DNA of 21,548 nt from CAYREV01 sp964423345 (GTDB taxonomy: Bacteria; Bacteroidota; Rhodothermia; Balneolales; Balneolaceae): positions 1 to 21,548 of the forward strand of contig CAYREV010000032.1 in assembly GCA_964423345.1 (NCBI GenBank), written 5' to 3'. The stretch's first letter is position 1. Each line of letters opens with the position of its first letter. The position numbers and the translations under genes were made by a program. Shown one piece after another: positions 14,141-21,548 of this stretch. The notes under the pieces were generated by a model. The model was not told the origin of the DNA. It searched no databases and saw only the letters and a program-made list of their open reading frames with translations.

Positions 14141-16144
14141 TTATTGCTCCTCTTTCACTTGTATCAGCTGCTCCACCACCTGATCGCCGCGCTGTACCTG
14201 CAGGGCCAGCTCGCCCGGTTCCTCCGGTGTATAGGTGAAGTCGTAGGTCTCGCCCACGTTCACCTCTATGCCGGCCTCCGTTTGCTCGCGCTGGTTCGGC
14301 GGGAGCTCCCAGGCGTCCTGGGCCAGGGGCCGCCACTGAACCGGAAATCCATCCCGGGCAAGTCGGATGTTCCGGATACCCCCTAATGCAATGTTGATGA
14401 ACCGAAGGCGGTAGGTTTTGCCGACCGTCATTTCTGTGGGCTCGGGATCGGTAGTTCCATTCAGGAAGGTCGTATTACGCAGATTTTCGATCTCGCCAAA
14501 CCCGTTTCCGACGATATAGATGCGGTCGGTTTCCGGTTTCCATTCTTCCCCCTCCGGCATCACCAGGAGAGGCCCGTATAAGCCTCCTCCCTGTTGACGG
14601 ATGTCGGACATGTGGGTGTGATAGATATAGGTGCCCGGACGGTCGGTGCGTAGGAAGACATCAAAGCTATCCTGGGGCATTACCGGCGGACTTCGGCGAT
14701 CTTCATACCCGGTAATACCGGCCACGCCATCATAGAGGCTCTCCAGCTCCAGCCCGTGCCAGTGGATACTGGTGGTCTCATCCGTCTCGTTGATAACCCG
14801 AATGGGGGTAGGGTCACCCTCATGGAGGATAAGCGGAGGACCGGGGAAGGGAATCTTGTCAGCCGGTGGCAATGCTTCGCCCGGATTGGCAATGGCAACG
14901 CCGAACTTTGGTGATAGATTTCCCGGGACCGAATCTTTGCGGACGTGGAAGCGTATGGGCTCGCCCTCGGGCTCGGCCGGTTTCCAGTCTTCCGGCGGAT
15001 GGACATAGATGCCCATTACCATTCCGCCCATTCCCTCCATAGAGTGTTCTTCCGGATTAGGATCGCCCCTTCGGAGATTTCTGCGAATAATATCTACGAA
15101 CTTCGGGGGATCTTCTGATAAAAACTCGGACACATCGGGATTCGGCATAATATCGAAGCTGATATGGCAGTGGAAAATCCAGCCGCCCGGACGATCGGGG
15201 CTCCAGCTAAGCTTCATAGTATGGTCGGGTTCCAAAGTTTCAGTGACCGCCTTCTGCTGTTGTGTGGGCCCATAAGCGGTACTTCGAGCGATATCACCCT
15301 TTGACTCCACCGTAAAAAAGAAGCCGTGAAGATGCATCGGGTGGGCAATCCTGGTGTCATTGATTAGGCGATAGGTAACCTCGTCTCCCAGATTATAAGA
15401 AAGCCGTTCCGTGTTCGGCCAGGGGCGACCATTTATGGTGAGATAGCCCGGGGCCAGCTGTATCATCATAACTTTTTCATTTTCGGACGGGCCTTCGTTG
15501 GGTGGATCCACAATCAGAGCACCCGACAGCAGACCGTCTTTAGCCCCCTCGTCCTCCGGTACGGCATCTTCGGGTACTCTGGCACGGTAGAAATAAGTGC
15601 CTCGCTTGTCAGCCGTGAACTCGAAGATTTCCGTCTCCCCGGGGGAGATACGTACCCACGGCAGTTTCGTTCCCGGAGAAAGCTGTCCTCGTTCAAGGTC
15701 CGGGTTATGGCGACCGGTAAGGCCCTGGATCTTAACAGGAATGTTCAACGGATTTGTGACGGTTGCCTCCACTTCGGTACCCTCCGGTACGCGGATCATC
15801 GGACCCGGAGCCTTTGGACTCTTGCCTTCAACAGCGAAGGCGAGCTTCTGCATTGCAGGTTCCTCTTGACCCAGAGGGTGCCAGTCTCCCTTCCGCACCT
15901 CGAGGTTGACCCGGAGCTGCCCGTCCTCTAATAGACCGGCCGGATTCTCATTATCATTCCACCGGACAACGGTAGGATTGTCCGCCGGCGGCTGCGCCCG
16001 GACGCCGGCAACCATGCCGGCTCCAAAGATCATCATAATCATTGCCAGAAGCAGCTGCCTCAGAACACGGGCACTCTCCTTGAATAAAAGATATGGGCAG
16101 GCGCTATATATCGCTTTCTCCCAAGAGGGATTGGTGAATTTCAT
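14141..16144 (-). CDS. Large multicopper oxidase with copper motifs in permuted order
   Basis: A 667-residue exported protein with four cupredoxin-like segments. The signal peptide has a long leader (cleavage probably after VRA, residue 50). Segment 1 (about 80-215) has lost the copper residues (IQGLTG and YRAR where HWHG and HxH would be expected). Segment 2 (about 225-380) carries HPMHLHG (268-274) and HCH (325-327). Segment 3 (about 395-535) carries HWHG (461-464) and HTH (509-511). Segment 4 (about 540-667) has no copper motif. In standard three-domain oxidases HWHG/HxH come first and HPxHLHG/HCH last, so this order is reversed. The usual HCHxxxHxxxGM run is split: Asp331 stands at the His position, and H367-S-M-E-G-M372 lies some 40 residues later. 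AAGGA lies 8 nt before the ATG. It presumably couples oxidation of an unknown substrate to reduction of O2. Convergent with the phosphate transporter gene. Confidence 0.88.
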   Translation of the reverse strand: MKFTNPSWEKAIYSACPYLLFKESARVLRQLLLAMIMMIFGAGMVAGVRAQPPADNPTVVRWNDNENPAGLLEDGQLRVNLEVRKGDWHPLGQEEPAMQKLAFAVEGKSPKAPGPMIRVPEGTEVEATVTNPLNIPVKIQGLTGRHNPDLERGQLSPGTKLPWVRISPGETEIFEFTADKRGTYFYRARVPEDAVPEDEGAKDGLLSGALIVDPPNEGPSENEKVMMIQLAPGYLTINGRPWPNTERLSYNLGDEVTYRLINDTRIAHPMHLHGFFFTVESKGDIARSTAYGPTQQQKAVTETLEPDHTMKLSWSPDRPGGWIFHCHISFDIMPNPDVSEFLSEDPPKFVDIIRRNLRRGDPNPEEHSMEGMGGMVMGIYVHPPEDWKPAEPEGEPIRFHVRKDSVPGNLSPKFGVAIANPGEALPPADKIPFPGPPLILHEGDPTPIRVINETDETTSIHWHGLELESLYDGVAGITGYEDRRSPPVMPQDSFDVFLRTDRPGTYIYHTHMSDIRQQGGGLYGPLLVMPEGEEWKPETDRIYIVGNGFGEIENLRNTTFLNGTTDPEPTEMTVGKTYRLRFINIALGGIRNIRLARDGFPVQWRPLAQDAWELPPNQREQTEAGIEVNVGETYDFTYTPEEPGELALQVQRGDQVVEQLIQVKEEQ

Positions 16145-16530
16145 AATCTTAATCCTTTTTGATTAAAAGTAGTCTTACGAGGGATTAAAGACGGGTTATC
16201 TATTATTTCCCCTTCAAATAATAGATAATAAATAGTCACTCTTGTTGGTATGACCGTTGAATAGGGCAATCCTTACAAAAAAATCTGAATAATTTGATTT
16301 GCGGACTTTATAGACGGGGGAAAACGGGTCTGTACCATAAAGGGCCTGGTGGAAAGCTGTTCCATGTCCCTTCTATAACCAGCCTGCAGACAGCCGGCAG
16401 ATCCCGTGTCTCATACAGATTACGTCCACGAATGTGAAAAATATGCAACATTTCCCAACACTTATGTAAGACCCTCGGGGCAGTTTTTTGGCATATTTAT
16501 TATGAAATTCGCATTAAAGATCTAAAGAAT
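16145..16530. other. Divergent intergenic region (386 bp) between the permuted oxidase and desaturase genes
   Basis: No gene was found. The region must contain both divergent promoters. Its main structure is a 13-bp perfect inverted repeat near the oxidase end. TTAATC (16149-16154) and GATTAA (16161-16166) form a smaller inverted repeat next to the oxidase ribosome-binding site. The desaturase-proximal half shows no clear symmetry and no confident promoter. Confidence 0.6.
16196..16228. promoter_or_regulatory. 13-bp perfect inverted repeat upstream of the permuted multicopper oxidase
   Basis: TTATCTATTATTT (16196-16208) and AAATAATAGATAA (16216-16228) are perfectly complementary around a 7-nt C-rich spacer. 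The repeat ends about 52 bp upstream of the oxidase ATG. It is AT-rich with no U-run outside the stem, so it looks more like an operator than a terminator. Which protein binds is unknown. Confidence 0.6.
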
Positions 16531-17661
16531 ATGTCTGCCGTTGATAAAGTAACGTTTAACAATAGTACCAGCCGTGAATTCAGTAAAGCCGTAAAGCAGC
16601 GGGTCGATCACTATTTTGAAGCGAATGACCTCTCAAAGCATGCCAACACGCAGATGGTGGTAAAAACGGTGATCATGCTGACGGTCTATTTAGGTTCTTA
16701 TGCCTTGATTATGTGGGGACAGTTTTCCCTGGAAGTGATGTGGTTTCTAACGTTCATAATGGGAATCGGAATGGCCGGTATCGGATTTTCGGTGTCGCAT
16801 GACGCTCTGCACGGTGCCTACTCTTCCAACAAGTATATAAATAAGGCGCTGGGATATACTTTTGATCTGATTGGTTCGAATGGATATATATGGAAGATCA
16901 CCCATAATATTATCCATCATACCTATACCAATATCCACGATCACGACGAAGACCTGGATGTGGCGGGATTTATCCGGCTTTCGCCCCATGCGGAATGGAA
17001 ACCTGTTCACCGCATTCAGCATATCCTGGCGTTTTTTGCCTACAGCCTCTCTACCTTTTTCTGGGTGTTCGTCAAGGATTACAAGCATTTTCTTAAAGAC
17101 AACATCGGCCCGTACAACAATAAAACCCATCCGGTCAGTGAATGGATCATCCTGTTTGTAACCAAGGGCATCTACTATACCTATATGCTGGTGCTGCCGA
17201 TGCTTCTGCTCGATATCACCTGGGTGCACCTTCTAATCGGATTTTCAACTCTTCACCTGACGACCGGACTGATCGTCGGGATCGTCTTTCAGCTTGCGCA
17301 CGTCGTGGAGGGGACCGATCATCCGGTTCCGGACGAAGAGAACATGATTGATGAACACTGGATGATTCACGAGGTGGTGACCACCAACAATTTTGCGCGA
17401 GACAATAAACCTTTGTGCTGGTTTGTCGGGGGGCTGAATTTTCAGATTGAACACCATCTGTTCCCGAGAATATGCAGCGTGCACTATCCGGCCATCAGCC
17501 ACATTGTGGAACGGACGGCCAGTGAGTTTGGCATTCCTTACAATCAGCACGATACGTTCTTTAAGGCTGTGGCATCTCATTATCGCACACTAAAAAAATT
17601 CGGGGATCCGGACTTTAGCTATTCCGAAGCACGGGAAATAAATAGGCATGTATTCAGATAG
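16531..17661 (+). CDS. Membrane fatty-acid desaturase, linoleoyl-CoA / acyl-lipid type
   Basis: A 376-residue integral membrane di-iron desaturase. The three histidine boxes are present and correctly ordered: HDALH (90-94), HNIIHH (125-130) and QIEHH (305-309). Glutamine in the third box is a mark of the front-end/Delta-6-like and DesA3-type group, but there is no cytochrome b5 domain, so an external electron donor would be needed. Hydrophobic segments lie around residues 43-85, 160-185 and 203-255. It likely introduces a double bond in membrane acyl chains, perhaps in response to cold or envelope stress; which carbon is modified cannot be read. It is divergent from the permuted oxidase gene; a short AAAG lies before the ATG. 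Confidence 0.92.
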   Translation: MSAVDKVTFNNSTSREFSKAVKQRVDHYFEANDLSKHANTQMVVKTVIMLTVYLGSYALIMWGQFSLEVMWFLTFIMGIGMAGIGFSVSHDALHGAYSSNKYINKALGYTFDLIGSNGYIWKITHNIIHHTYTNIHDHDEDLDVAGFIRLSPHAEWKPVHRIQHILAFFAYSLSTFFWVFVKDYKHFLKDNIGPYNNKTHPVSEWIILFVTKGIYYTYMLVLPMLLLDITWVHLLIGFSTLHLTTGLIVGIVFQLAHVVEGTDHPVPDEENMIDEHWMIHEVVTTNNFARDNKPLCWFVGGLNFQIEHHLFPRICSVHYPAISHIVERTASEFGIPYNQHDTFFKAVASHYRTLKKFGDPDFSYSEAREINRHVFR

Positions 17662-17742
17662 CTACATAAATCCCAGGAAAAATCTGCCCGGTGAGACCTA
17701 AAAAATGAATAAACACTCACAGTAAGACATAATCATAGCATC

Positions 17743-18354
17743 ATGGTGTTTATTTTTATTCTCCTCCTTATTACCGTTGTCTATTTTTTGTTCATCAAAA
17801 AGGGCACCGGCGGGCGAACTTTTTATAAGCACGGCAATGAACTTCGTAAACACAATACCGGTCAGGGTAGAATGTTGTCAATGTATGAGCATTTTGTTGA
17901 TTATTTTAAAGATGGTAAAAAAATGGGAAGCGAAATTTTTGAAGAGATATATAATCGTATTAAAGGCAAGATTGAAAATAACCCGGGCAGAGAAAAAACA
18001 GGTGGACTTTCATCAGGGAATGATAAATCCAGTTCGAATAAACTACTGGAACTTGGTATAGAGAAACTGAATGAAGGAGAACTTGAGGCAGGTATTAAAT
18101 ATTTGAGCCAGGCGATCGACGCAGACTCAACCAATTGGTCGGCTTATTATGAAAGAGGACATGCGAGGTCCCTTTATTTGTTAGGCGATATTTCAGATGC
18201 TAAAAAAAAGGAGTTATTAAAATCTATAAATAAAGATTTAAGAAAATCAGTCGAGTTACAACTGGGCTCATCAATAAATCCGTTGCCACGAATGAGTTTG
18301 AGTAGATATGAAAACGAACTTAATAATTTAGAACCCCTGAAAAAATTGAAATAA
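17743..18354 (+). CDS. Hypothetical membrane-anchored protein with TPR-like region
   Basis: A 203-residue protein with one N-terminal hydrophobic segment (about residues 2-18, VFIFILLLITVVYFLF) followed by a Lys-rich stretch, so a membrane-anchored protein facing the cytoplasm is likely. A middle linker rich in Gly, Ser and Asn is followed by a TPR-like helical pair (LLELGIEKLNEGELEAGIKYLSQAIDADSTNWSAYYERGHA, about residues 100-140; pattern seen by eye). The rest is charged. The second half of the gene is visibly AT-rich (many AAA, ATA and TTA codons) compared with its GC-richer neighbours, which hints at horizontal acquisition or weak selection. I do not recognise a homologue. It lies 81 bp after the desaturase gene and converges on the second oxidase gene. 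Confidence 0.65.
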   Translation: MVFIFILLLITVVYFLFIKKGTGGRTFYKHGNELRKHNTGQGRMLSMYEHFVDYFKDGKKMGSEIFEEIYNRIKGKIENNPGREKTGGLSSGNDKSSSNKLLELGIEKLNEGELEAGIKYLSQAIDADSTNWSAYYERGHARSLYLLGDISDAKKKELLKSINKDLRKSVELQLGSSINPLPRMSLSRYENELNNLEPLKKLK

Positions 18355-18411
18355 AGCAAGCGAGTAACTTGATTGCGAGGCTTGTCAGTCACGAAGTTCT
18401 TGTAAGCCCTG

Positions 18412-19854
18412 CTATTCCCTGACTTCCAGTACTCCCATCATCCCTTGGTCTTCGTGATCCAGAATGTGACAGTGAAACATCCATTTACCCGGATAGTGAT
18501 CAAAGCGTACAATAAATCGAGCTGATTCAAAGCCGGGTACATTTACCGTATCCTCCCATTTCGTCTGTGGCATTGGCTCTCCATTGCGATCAATTACCTG
18601 GAATTGAAAGCCATGCAGGTGAAATGGATGATCCATTCCGACTAGATTCCTGATTTCCCAAATTTCTGTAGCGCCCAGCTCTGCGATTTCATCTACCCGG
18701 TTTAAATCCATTGTCTTACTGTTAATCTTTCCATTACTCATACGCATAACCCTCGTCATGGCCGCATCCTCAGTATCCAGCTCAGGGATCGAACGCAGGG
18801 TTTCGGGTAGTTCTAAGGGGTCAAGAGGTGGTTCATCGGTATAATTTAGTGTTAGAAGGTGTCGTGTTTTATCCCAGTCAGATGGGCGCCACTGCGGCAT
18901 GTAACGATCGTAGGGTAAGGCCTGCAGCAAAGCTTTACTTTCCGGCTCGCCGGTTCCACGTACAATAAGTTCGGCTCGCTCCCCATTGGCCAACACAATC
19001 TCTTCGATTATTTCGGGCCGTTCAAATAGCCCACCGTCACTTCCCACATGTGTGAAGATGTGATCTTTGAGAGCAAGCCGGTAGATTCGGGCACCAGAAG
19101 CATTGATGATCCGCCATCGCTGCACCTCACCACTTCGAATCGAGAGATTAGGCAAAATCTGGTCATTGACAAATAGAACATCCCCTTCTCGGCCGTTCAT
19201 TTCGTCTATTCTAAATTGAGGATCGTTTTCCTCAGGGAAATCGATGGTACCATCCTCACTAAACCGATTGTCGGAAAGAATGAGCAGCCTCTCAGTCATT
19301 TCCGGAAGCGGATCATTGGGGTCACGCACGATAATGCCGCCGTATAGTCCCATCCCCACCTGCCAGGCAGTTCGATGATTAGGGTGTGGGTGATACCAAT
19401 AAGTGCCTGCTGTACCCGGATGCAATTTGAAAGCATAGGTATAACTTTCCCCGGGAGCAACAGGATGAAAAGGACTGCCATCGGATACGAAAGGCAAGTG
19501 CAGGCCGTGCCAGTGCACCGTAGTTTCCTCAGGAAGTTCGTTTTTAAAATGAATAATCACACTGTCGCCTTCCGATATCTCGAGCAGGGGACCAGGAATA
19601 CGCCCGTTATAGGCATACACATCCGACTGGACACCGGAAACAAGAGAAAGACGTTCTGTCGAAGCGGTCAACTTTATTTCCACTACTCCTGATTCTGATG
19701 AGTGATTTTGCAGTACAGGATGGCCAGCTACAGTATCAGCATTACTCGGTTGTAATGCATTTGCGGAAATGAGAAACAAAAAGCAAAATGTAAGTGTCAA
19801 ACCTATTTTAAATAAAAATTCTTCCAATTTTATGACTACTAAATGTTTTGTCAT
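18412..19854 (-). CDS. Multicopper oxidase, canonical CueO/CopA/laccase type
   Basis: A 480-residue exported three-domain multicopper oxidase. A Sec-type signal peptide ends around residue 33 (ISANA); there is no twin-arginine motif. All copper-binding motifs are in the usual order: HWHG (114-117), HPH (155-157), HPFHLHG (409-415) and the combined T1/T2/T3 motif HCHILDHEDQGMM (461-473), whose His467 and Met472 complete the type 1 site. It should take electrons from a substrate (Cu(I), phenols, Mn or Fe) and reduce O2 to water. No methionine-rich CueO-like insert is evident, so cuprous oxidase activity is not proven. It lies 66 bp downstream of the cupredoxin-like gene on the same strand and is probably co-transcribed. 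The start at 19854 has only a weak ribosome-binding site. Confidence 0.93.
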   Translation of the reverse strand: MTKHLVVIKLEEFLFKIGLTLTFCFLFLISANALQPSNADTVAGHPVLQNHSSESGVVEIKLTASTERLSLVSGVQSDVYAYNGRIPGPLLEISEGDSVIIHFKNELPEETTVHWHGLHLPFVSDGSPFHPVAPGESYTYAFKLHPGTAGTYWYHPHPNHRTAWQVGMGLYGGIIVRDPNDPLPEMTERLLILSDNRFSEDGTIDFPEENDPQFRIDEMNGREGDVLFVNDQILPNLSIRSGEVQRWRIINASGARIYRLALKDHIFTHVGSDGGLFERPEIIEEIVLANGERAELIVRGTGEPESKALLQALPYDRYMPQWRPSDWDKTRHLLTLNYTDEPPLDPLELPETLRSIPELDTEDAAMTRVMRMSNGKINSKTMDLNRVDEIAELGATEIWEIRNLVGMDHPFHLHGFQFQVIDRNGEPMPQTKWEDTVNVPGFESARFIVRFDHYPGKWMFHCHILDHEDQGMMGVLEVRE

Positions 19855-19920
19855 AATGCTACCAATGACTATTGGAATAGATACCTTTTCAGTTTATGAA
19901 GTAAATATTGCAGAGACAAT

Positions 19921-20841
19921 TTATTGCTGATTAATCGTCACTTCTTTCATTACTCCGAGATGAGCTGTAAGACCTGACACAAAAAGATAACGGCCGGGCT
20001 GTAGATCGACGGTAAAATACCCCATATTATCAACCGGCAGAACATGCATTCCACCGATAAATGATACATGATCAGGGGTGGGGGTACGAAGACCCTCCGG
20101 AGAAAACCAGTTCATCCATTCCACTAATTTCTGTTTGTCAGCTTCGGGCTCTAACCTGACCACATGAACATTGTGGCCGATGCCTTGCTCAGGCATTTCA
20201 GTAACATCGACTTTTACAGTACGTTTACCTGGGCTAATATTTCCCTCAACACTCATGTCATAGTTAGATATGGTGAGTTGAATATCTTCTGTTGGGGGAG
20301 ACACATCGGAAGTCTTATCAGTTACAAGAAGTGGCCGTGCCATCCCTTCCATAAAATGTATTTCTCCATCTTTTGTTTTTGCATAACACTCTATCACATA
20401 GTTGCCCGGAGACAGCTTAACGGTAATTTCTGTAACTCCACCTGGCGTGACCAGGCCTGCTCCACCCACAAACTGAACATCCCAAAACCATTTAGGAACC
20501 TGTTCGCTTATTAATTTTCCTGCCTCTTTTGGGGTAATTTTTCTATCTCTTAGTTGGTACCATACTTCATTATAGGGATTCCCAGCCTCAGTTAAATAAT
20601 CGTCGATAGACTTTCCCTCGGGCAACTTGCTAAAAAGAAGAAGATGAGTATCCTGACCTTCATTTCTAAATTGAATCTTGGACCAACCGGATGAAATTGC
20701 ATCCGGTGCTTCAAATGCATAGTCTGTTGCTGTTATCGCTATATGATTATTTTCTGTGAAGCCCTCCTGTGCCTGGCAGACTAACGGTATCAGATAAGTT
20801 ATAGTAATTATTAAAGCGATAGAAATGGATAGATTTCGCAT
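19921..20841 (-). CDS. Periplasmic protein with two cupredoxin-like domains
   Basis: A 306-residue secreted protein with a signal peptide (cleavage probably after VCQA, residue 24) and two similar beta-rich domains. In domain 1 (about 30-175) His66 (DTHLLLF), Cys152 (YVIECYA), His162 and Met164/167 (IHFMEGM) form a possible type 1 copper ligand set. In domain 2 (about 185-306) His223 or His226 (GHNVHVV), Ser289 (YLFVSG), His294 and Met298 (AHLGVM) occupy the same layout, but the cysteine is replaced by serine, so domain 2 probably cannot hold type 1 copper. The protein may be an electron or copper partner of the oxidase encoded 66 bp downstream. AAGGGAG lies upstream of the ATG at 20839-20841. 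The N-terminal domain resembles the lipoprotein encoded at the right edge. Confidence 0.75.
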   Translation of the reverse strand: MRNLSISIALIITITYLIPLVCQAQEGFTENNHIAITATDYAFEAPDAISSGWSKIQFRNEGQDTHLLLFSKLPEGKSIDDYLTEAGNPYNEVWYQLRDRKITPKEAGKLISEQVPKWFWDVQFVGGAGLVTPGGVTEITVKLSPGNYVIECYAKTKDGEIHFMEGMARPLLVTDKTSDVSPPTEDIQLTISNYDMSVEGNISPGKRTVKVDVTEMPEQGIGHNVHVVRLEPEADKQKLVEWMNWFSPEGLRTPTPDHVSFIGGMHVLPVDNMGYFTVDLQPGRYLFVSGLTAHLGVMKEVTINQQ

Positions 20842-20962
20842 AATTTTTGCTCTCCCTTTATTATTTTGTCTTTTAGTTTGTTTTTCTCTCTGCTCACACC
20901 ACCCTACTTATAATCCATAATAACCAACCTAGTTAATCAGGATAAATTTTACAAAAAGCAAA

Positions 20963-21041
20963 GCCTCCAACGGCTCTCGTTGCCATTTTGTCCAGATAGG
21001 TTTTCTTGCCAGAAAGAGTTGTTGCCTGCGACATTGGAGGC
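20963..21041. repeat. 79-bp palindromic element, attC- or REP-like
   Basis: GCCTCCAA (20963-20970) and TTGGAGGC (21034-21041) are perfectly complementary, with weaker pairing just inside. Within it, CAACG and CGTTG (20968-20982) form a small hairpin. The layout resembles an integron attC site, but the right arm reads ATTGGAG and the left CTCCAAC, which do not match the consensus GTTRRRY and RYYYAAC exactly. It could also be a REP/MITE-like repeat or a folded RNA. Its copy number in the genome is not known. Confidence 0.35.
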
Positions 21042-21251
21042 TATATATGGGTTATACACAGCTAAAACCTCTACTTGGACGAAACCATATGTGTCGACGC
21101 ATGAAAGTGCACTATTTTCCATCCCGCAGGGGTTTGATAGTTCATATGAAAGCAATTCCTTCTAGATAAAGAACCTTCGGATACTTCAAAACTGTAAGTT
21201 GTCTTTTTTTATATATATTGGAATAACAATGTCAGGGATAAATAATTAAGT

Positions 21252-21259
21252 AAGGGGGA
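21252..21259 (+). promoter_or_regulatory. Ribosome-binding site of the edge lipoprotein gene
   Basis: AAGGGGGA is a strong Shine-Dalgarno-like sequence that ends 3 nt before the ATG at 21263. It fixes the start of a gene that has no stop inside the window. Confidence 0.6.
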
Positions 21260-21262
21260 TTT

Positions 21263-21548
21263 ATGAAGTTCTTTATTCAAGTGTCACTGTTTGCGATCTT
21301 TTTGGGGAGCCTGCTTTCCTGCACCAGCAAACAAGAGAAAGAAAAACCGACTACGGAACCTAAGCTCATCGAAGTCCGGGCGATATACGATGCTGAAACC
21401 GATCGGCACCTCTTTGAAACCGATACCGACACCTTATCAGCCGGGTGGACTACGTTCCGTCTGGTCAATGCCAGCCCATATGTTCACTTTATCTTTTTCA
21501 ACCACCTCCCCGGAGACCGCACCAGCGAGGAGCTGCTATCCGAAGTGA
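21263..21548 (+). CDS. Cupredoxin-like lipoprotein, 3'-truncated by the window edge
   Basis: The frame beginning at ATG 21263 runs open to the window end (95 codons). The first 20 residues are a lipoprotein signal (MKFFIQVSLF then AIFLGSLLSC) with lipobox LLSC and Cys20, followed by a charged Lys/Glu/Thr spacer, so the protein should be anchored in a membrane. From about residue 55 it resembles the first domain of the double cupredoxin-like protein: SAGWTTFRLVNASPYVHFIFFNHLPGDRTSEELL against SGWSKIQFRNEGQDTHLLLFSKLPEGKSIDDYL. The two genes are therefore paralogues placed divergently. The region that would hold copper ligands lies beyond the window. A strong Shine-Dalgarno sequence precedes it. 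Confidence 0.8.
   Translation, partial: MKFFIQVSLFAIFLGSLLSCTSKQEKEKPTTEPKLIEVRAIYDAETDRHLFETDTDTLSAGWTTFRLVNASPYVHFIFFNHLPGDRTSEELLSEV

Larger units (their letters stand above)
20842..21262. other. Divergent intergenic region (421 bp) between two cupredoxin-like genes
   Basis: It probably contains promoters for both divergent genes. It has a 79-bp imperfect palindrome (20963-21041) and an imperfect 14-bp palindrome (ATGTGTCGACGCAT, 21089-21102). Short open frames of about 60-70 codons exist on both strands, but none has a recognisable product or ribosome-binding site. A TTTTTTT/AT-rich stretch near 21203-21220 may be part of the rightward promoter. Confidence 0.55.

Noticed and set aside
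20963..21041. Calling the palindrome a true integron attC site
   Set aside because: The arms do not match the RYYYAAC/GTTRRRY core exactly, and no integrase or cassette array is visible. It is kept only as an attC-like repeat.
20949..21155. 68-codon minus-strand and 61-codon plus-strand frames in the last intergenic region
   Set aside because: Both run across the palindromic element, have no clear ribosome-binding site and no recognisable domain. They are more likely by-products of the repeat.
21291..21548. Open plus-strand frame starting at 21291 and running off the window
   Set aside because: It overlaps, in another frame, the lipoprotein gene starting at 21263, which has a strong ribosome-binding site, a lipobox and a paralogue. 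The 21291 frame has none of these.

Overview
The window reads like a chromosomal segment of a Gram-negative bacterium of the Bacteroidota/Rhodothermota/Balneolota type. This is inferred from the gene families, signal peptides and lipoboxes, weak or absent Shine-Dalgarno sequences before several genes, and a TAnnTTTG-type promoter element before the phosphate transporter gene. No rRNA, tRNA, CRISPR array or recognisable insertion sequence was seen. All product names rest on motifs read by eye, not on database searches.

Left part (1-6100), core housekeeping DNA. It holds the 3' two thirds of gyrA (+), a bidirectional terminator, a WYL-domain regulator (-), and the tRNA/rRNA modification pair mnmG-rsmG (-). 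Three near-perfect ParB-binding parS sites lie in and around the start of rsmG. That places the region close to a chromosome replication origin or segregation centre, although no parA/parB genes are in the window.

Middle part (6087-14082), mixed metabolic genes. A sugar-nucleotide pyrophosphorylase-like gene (+) converges on a run of six minus-strand genes: an SDR epimerase, a SRAP (YedK/HMCES-like) DNA-crosslink protein, a secreted barrel-like or lipoprotein, an alpha/beta hydrolase, and two small polytopic membrane proteins of unknown role. A Na+/phosphate cotransporter-PhoU fusion gene (+) follows.

Right part (14141-21548), an accessory-looking region rich in copper-protein folds. It has a large multicopper oxidase whose copper motifs occur in the reverse of the usual order, a fatty-acid desaturase, an AT-rich orphan gene, a second canonical multicopper oxidase lying behind a double cupredoxin-like periplasmic protein on the same strand, and, running off the right edge, a lipoprotein related to that cupredoxin-like protein. 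The most likely theme is periplasmic copper handling or oxidation of a metal or organic substrate, but the substrate cannot be read from the sequence. The intergenic DNA holds several strong inverted repeats, including a 13-bp perfect one before the permuted oxidase and a 79-bp imperfect palindrome between the two cupredoxin-like genes.
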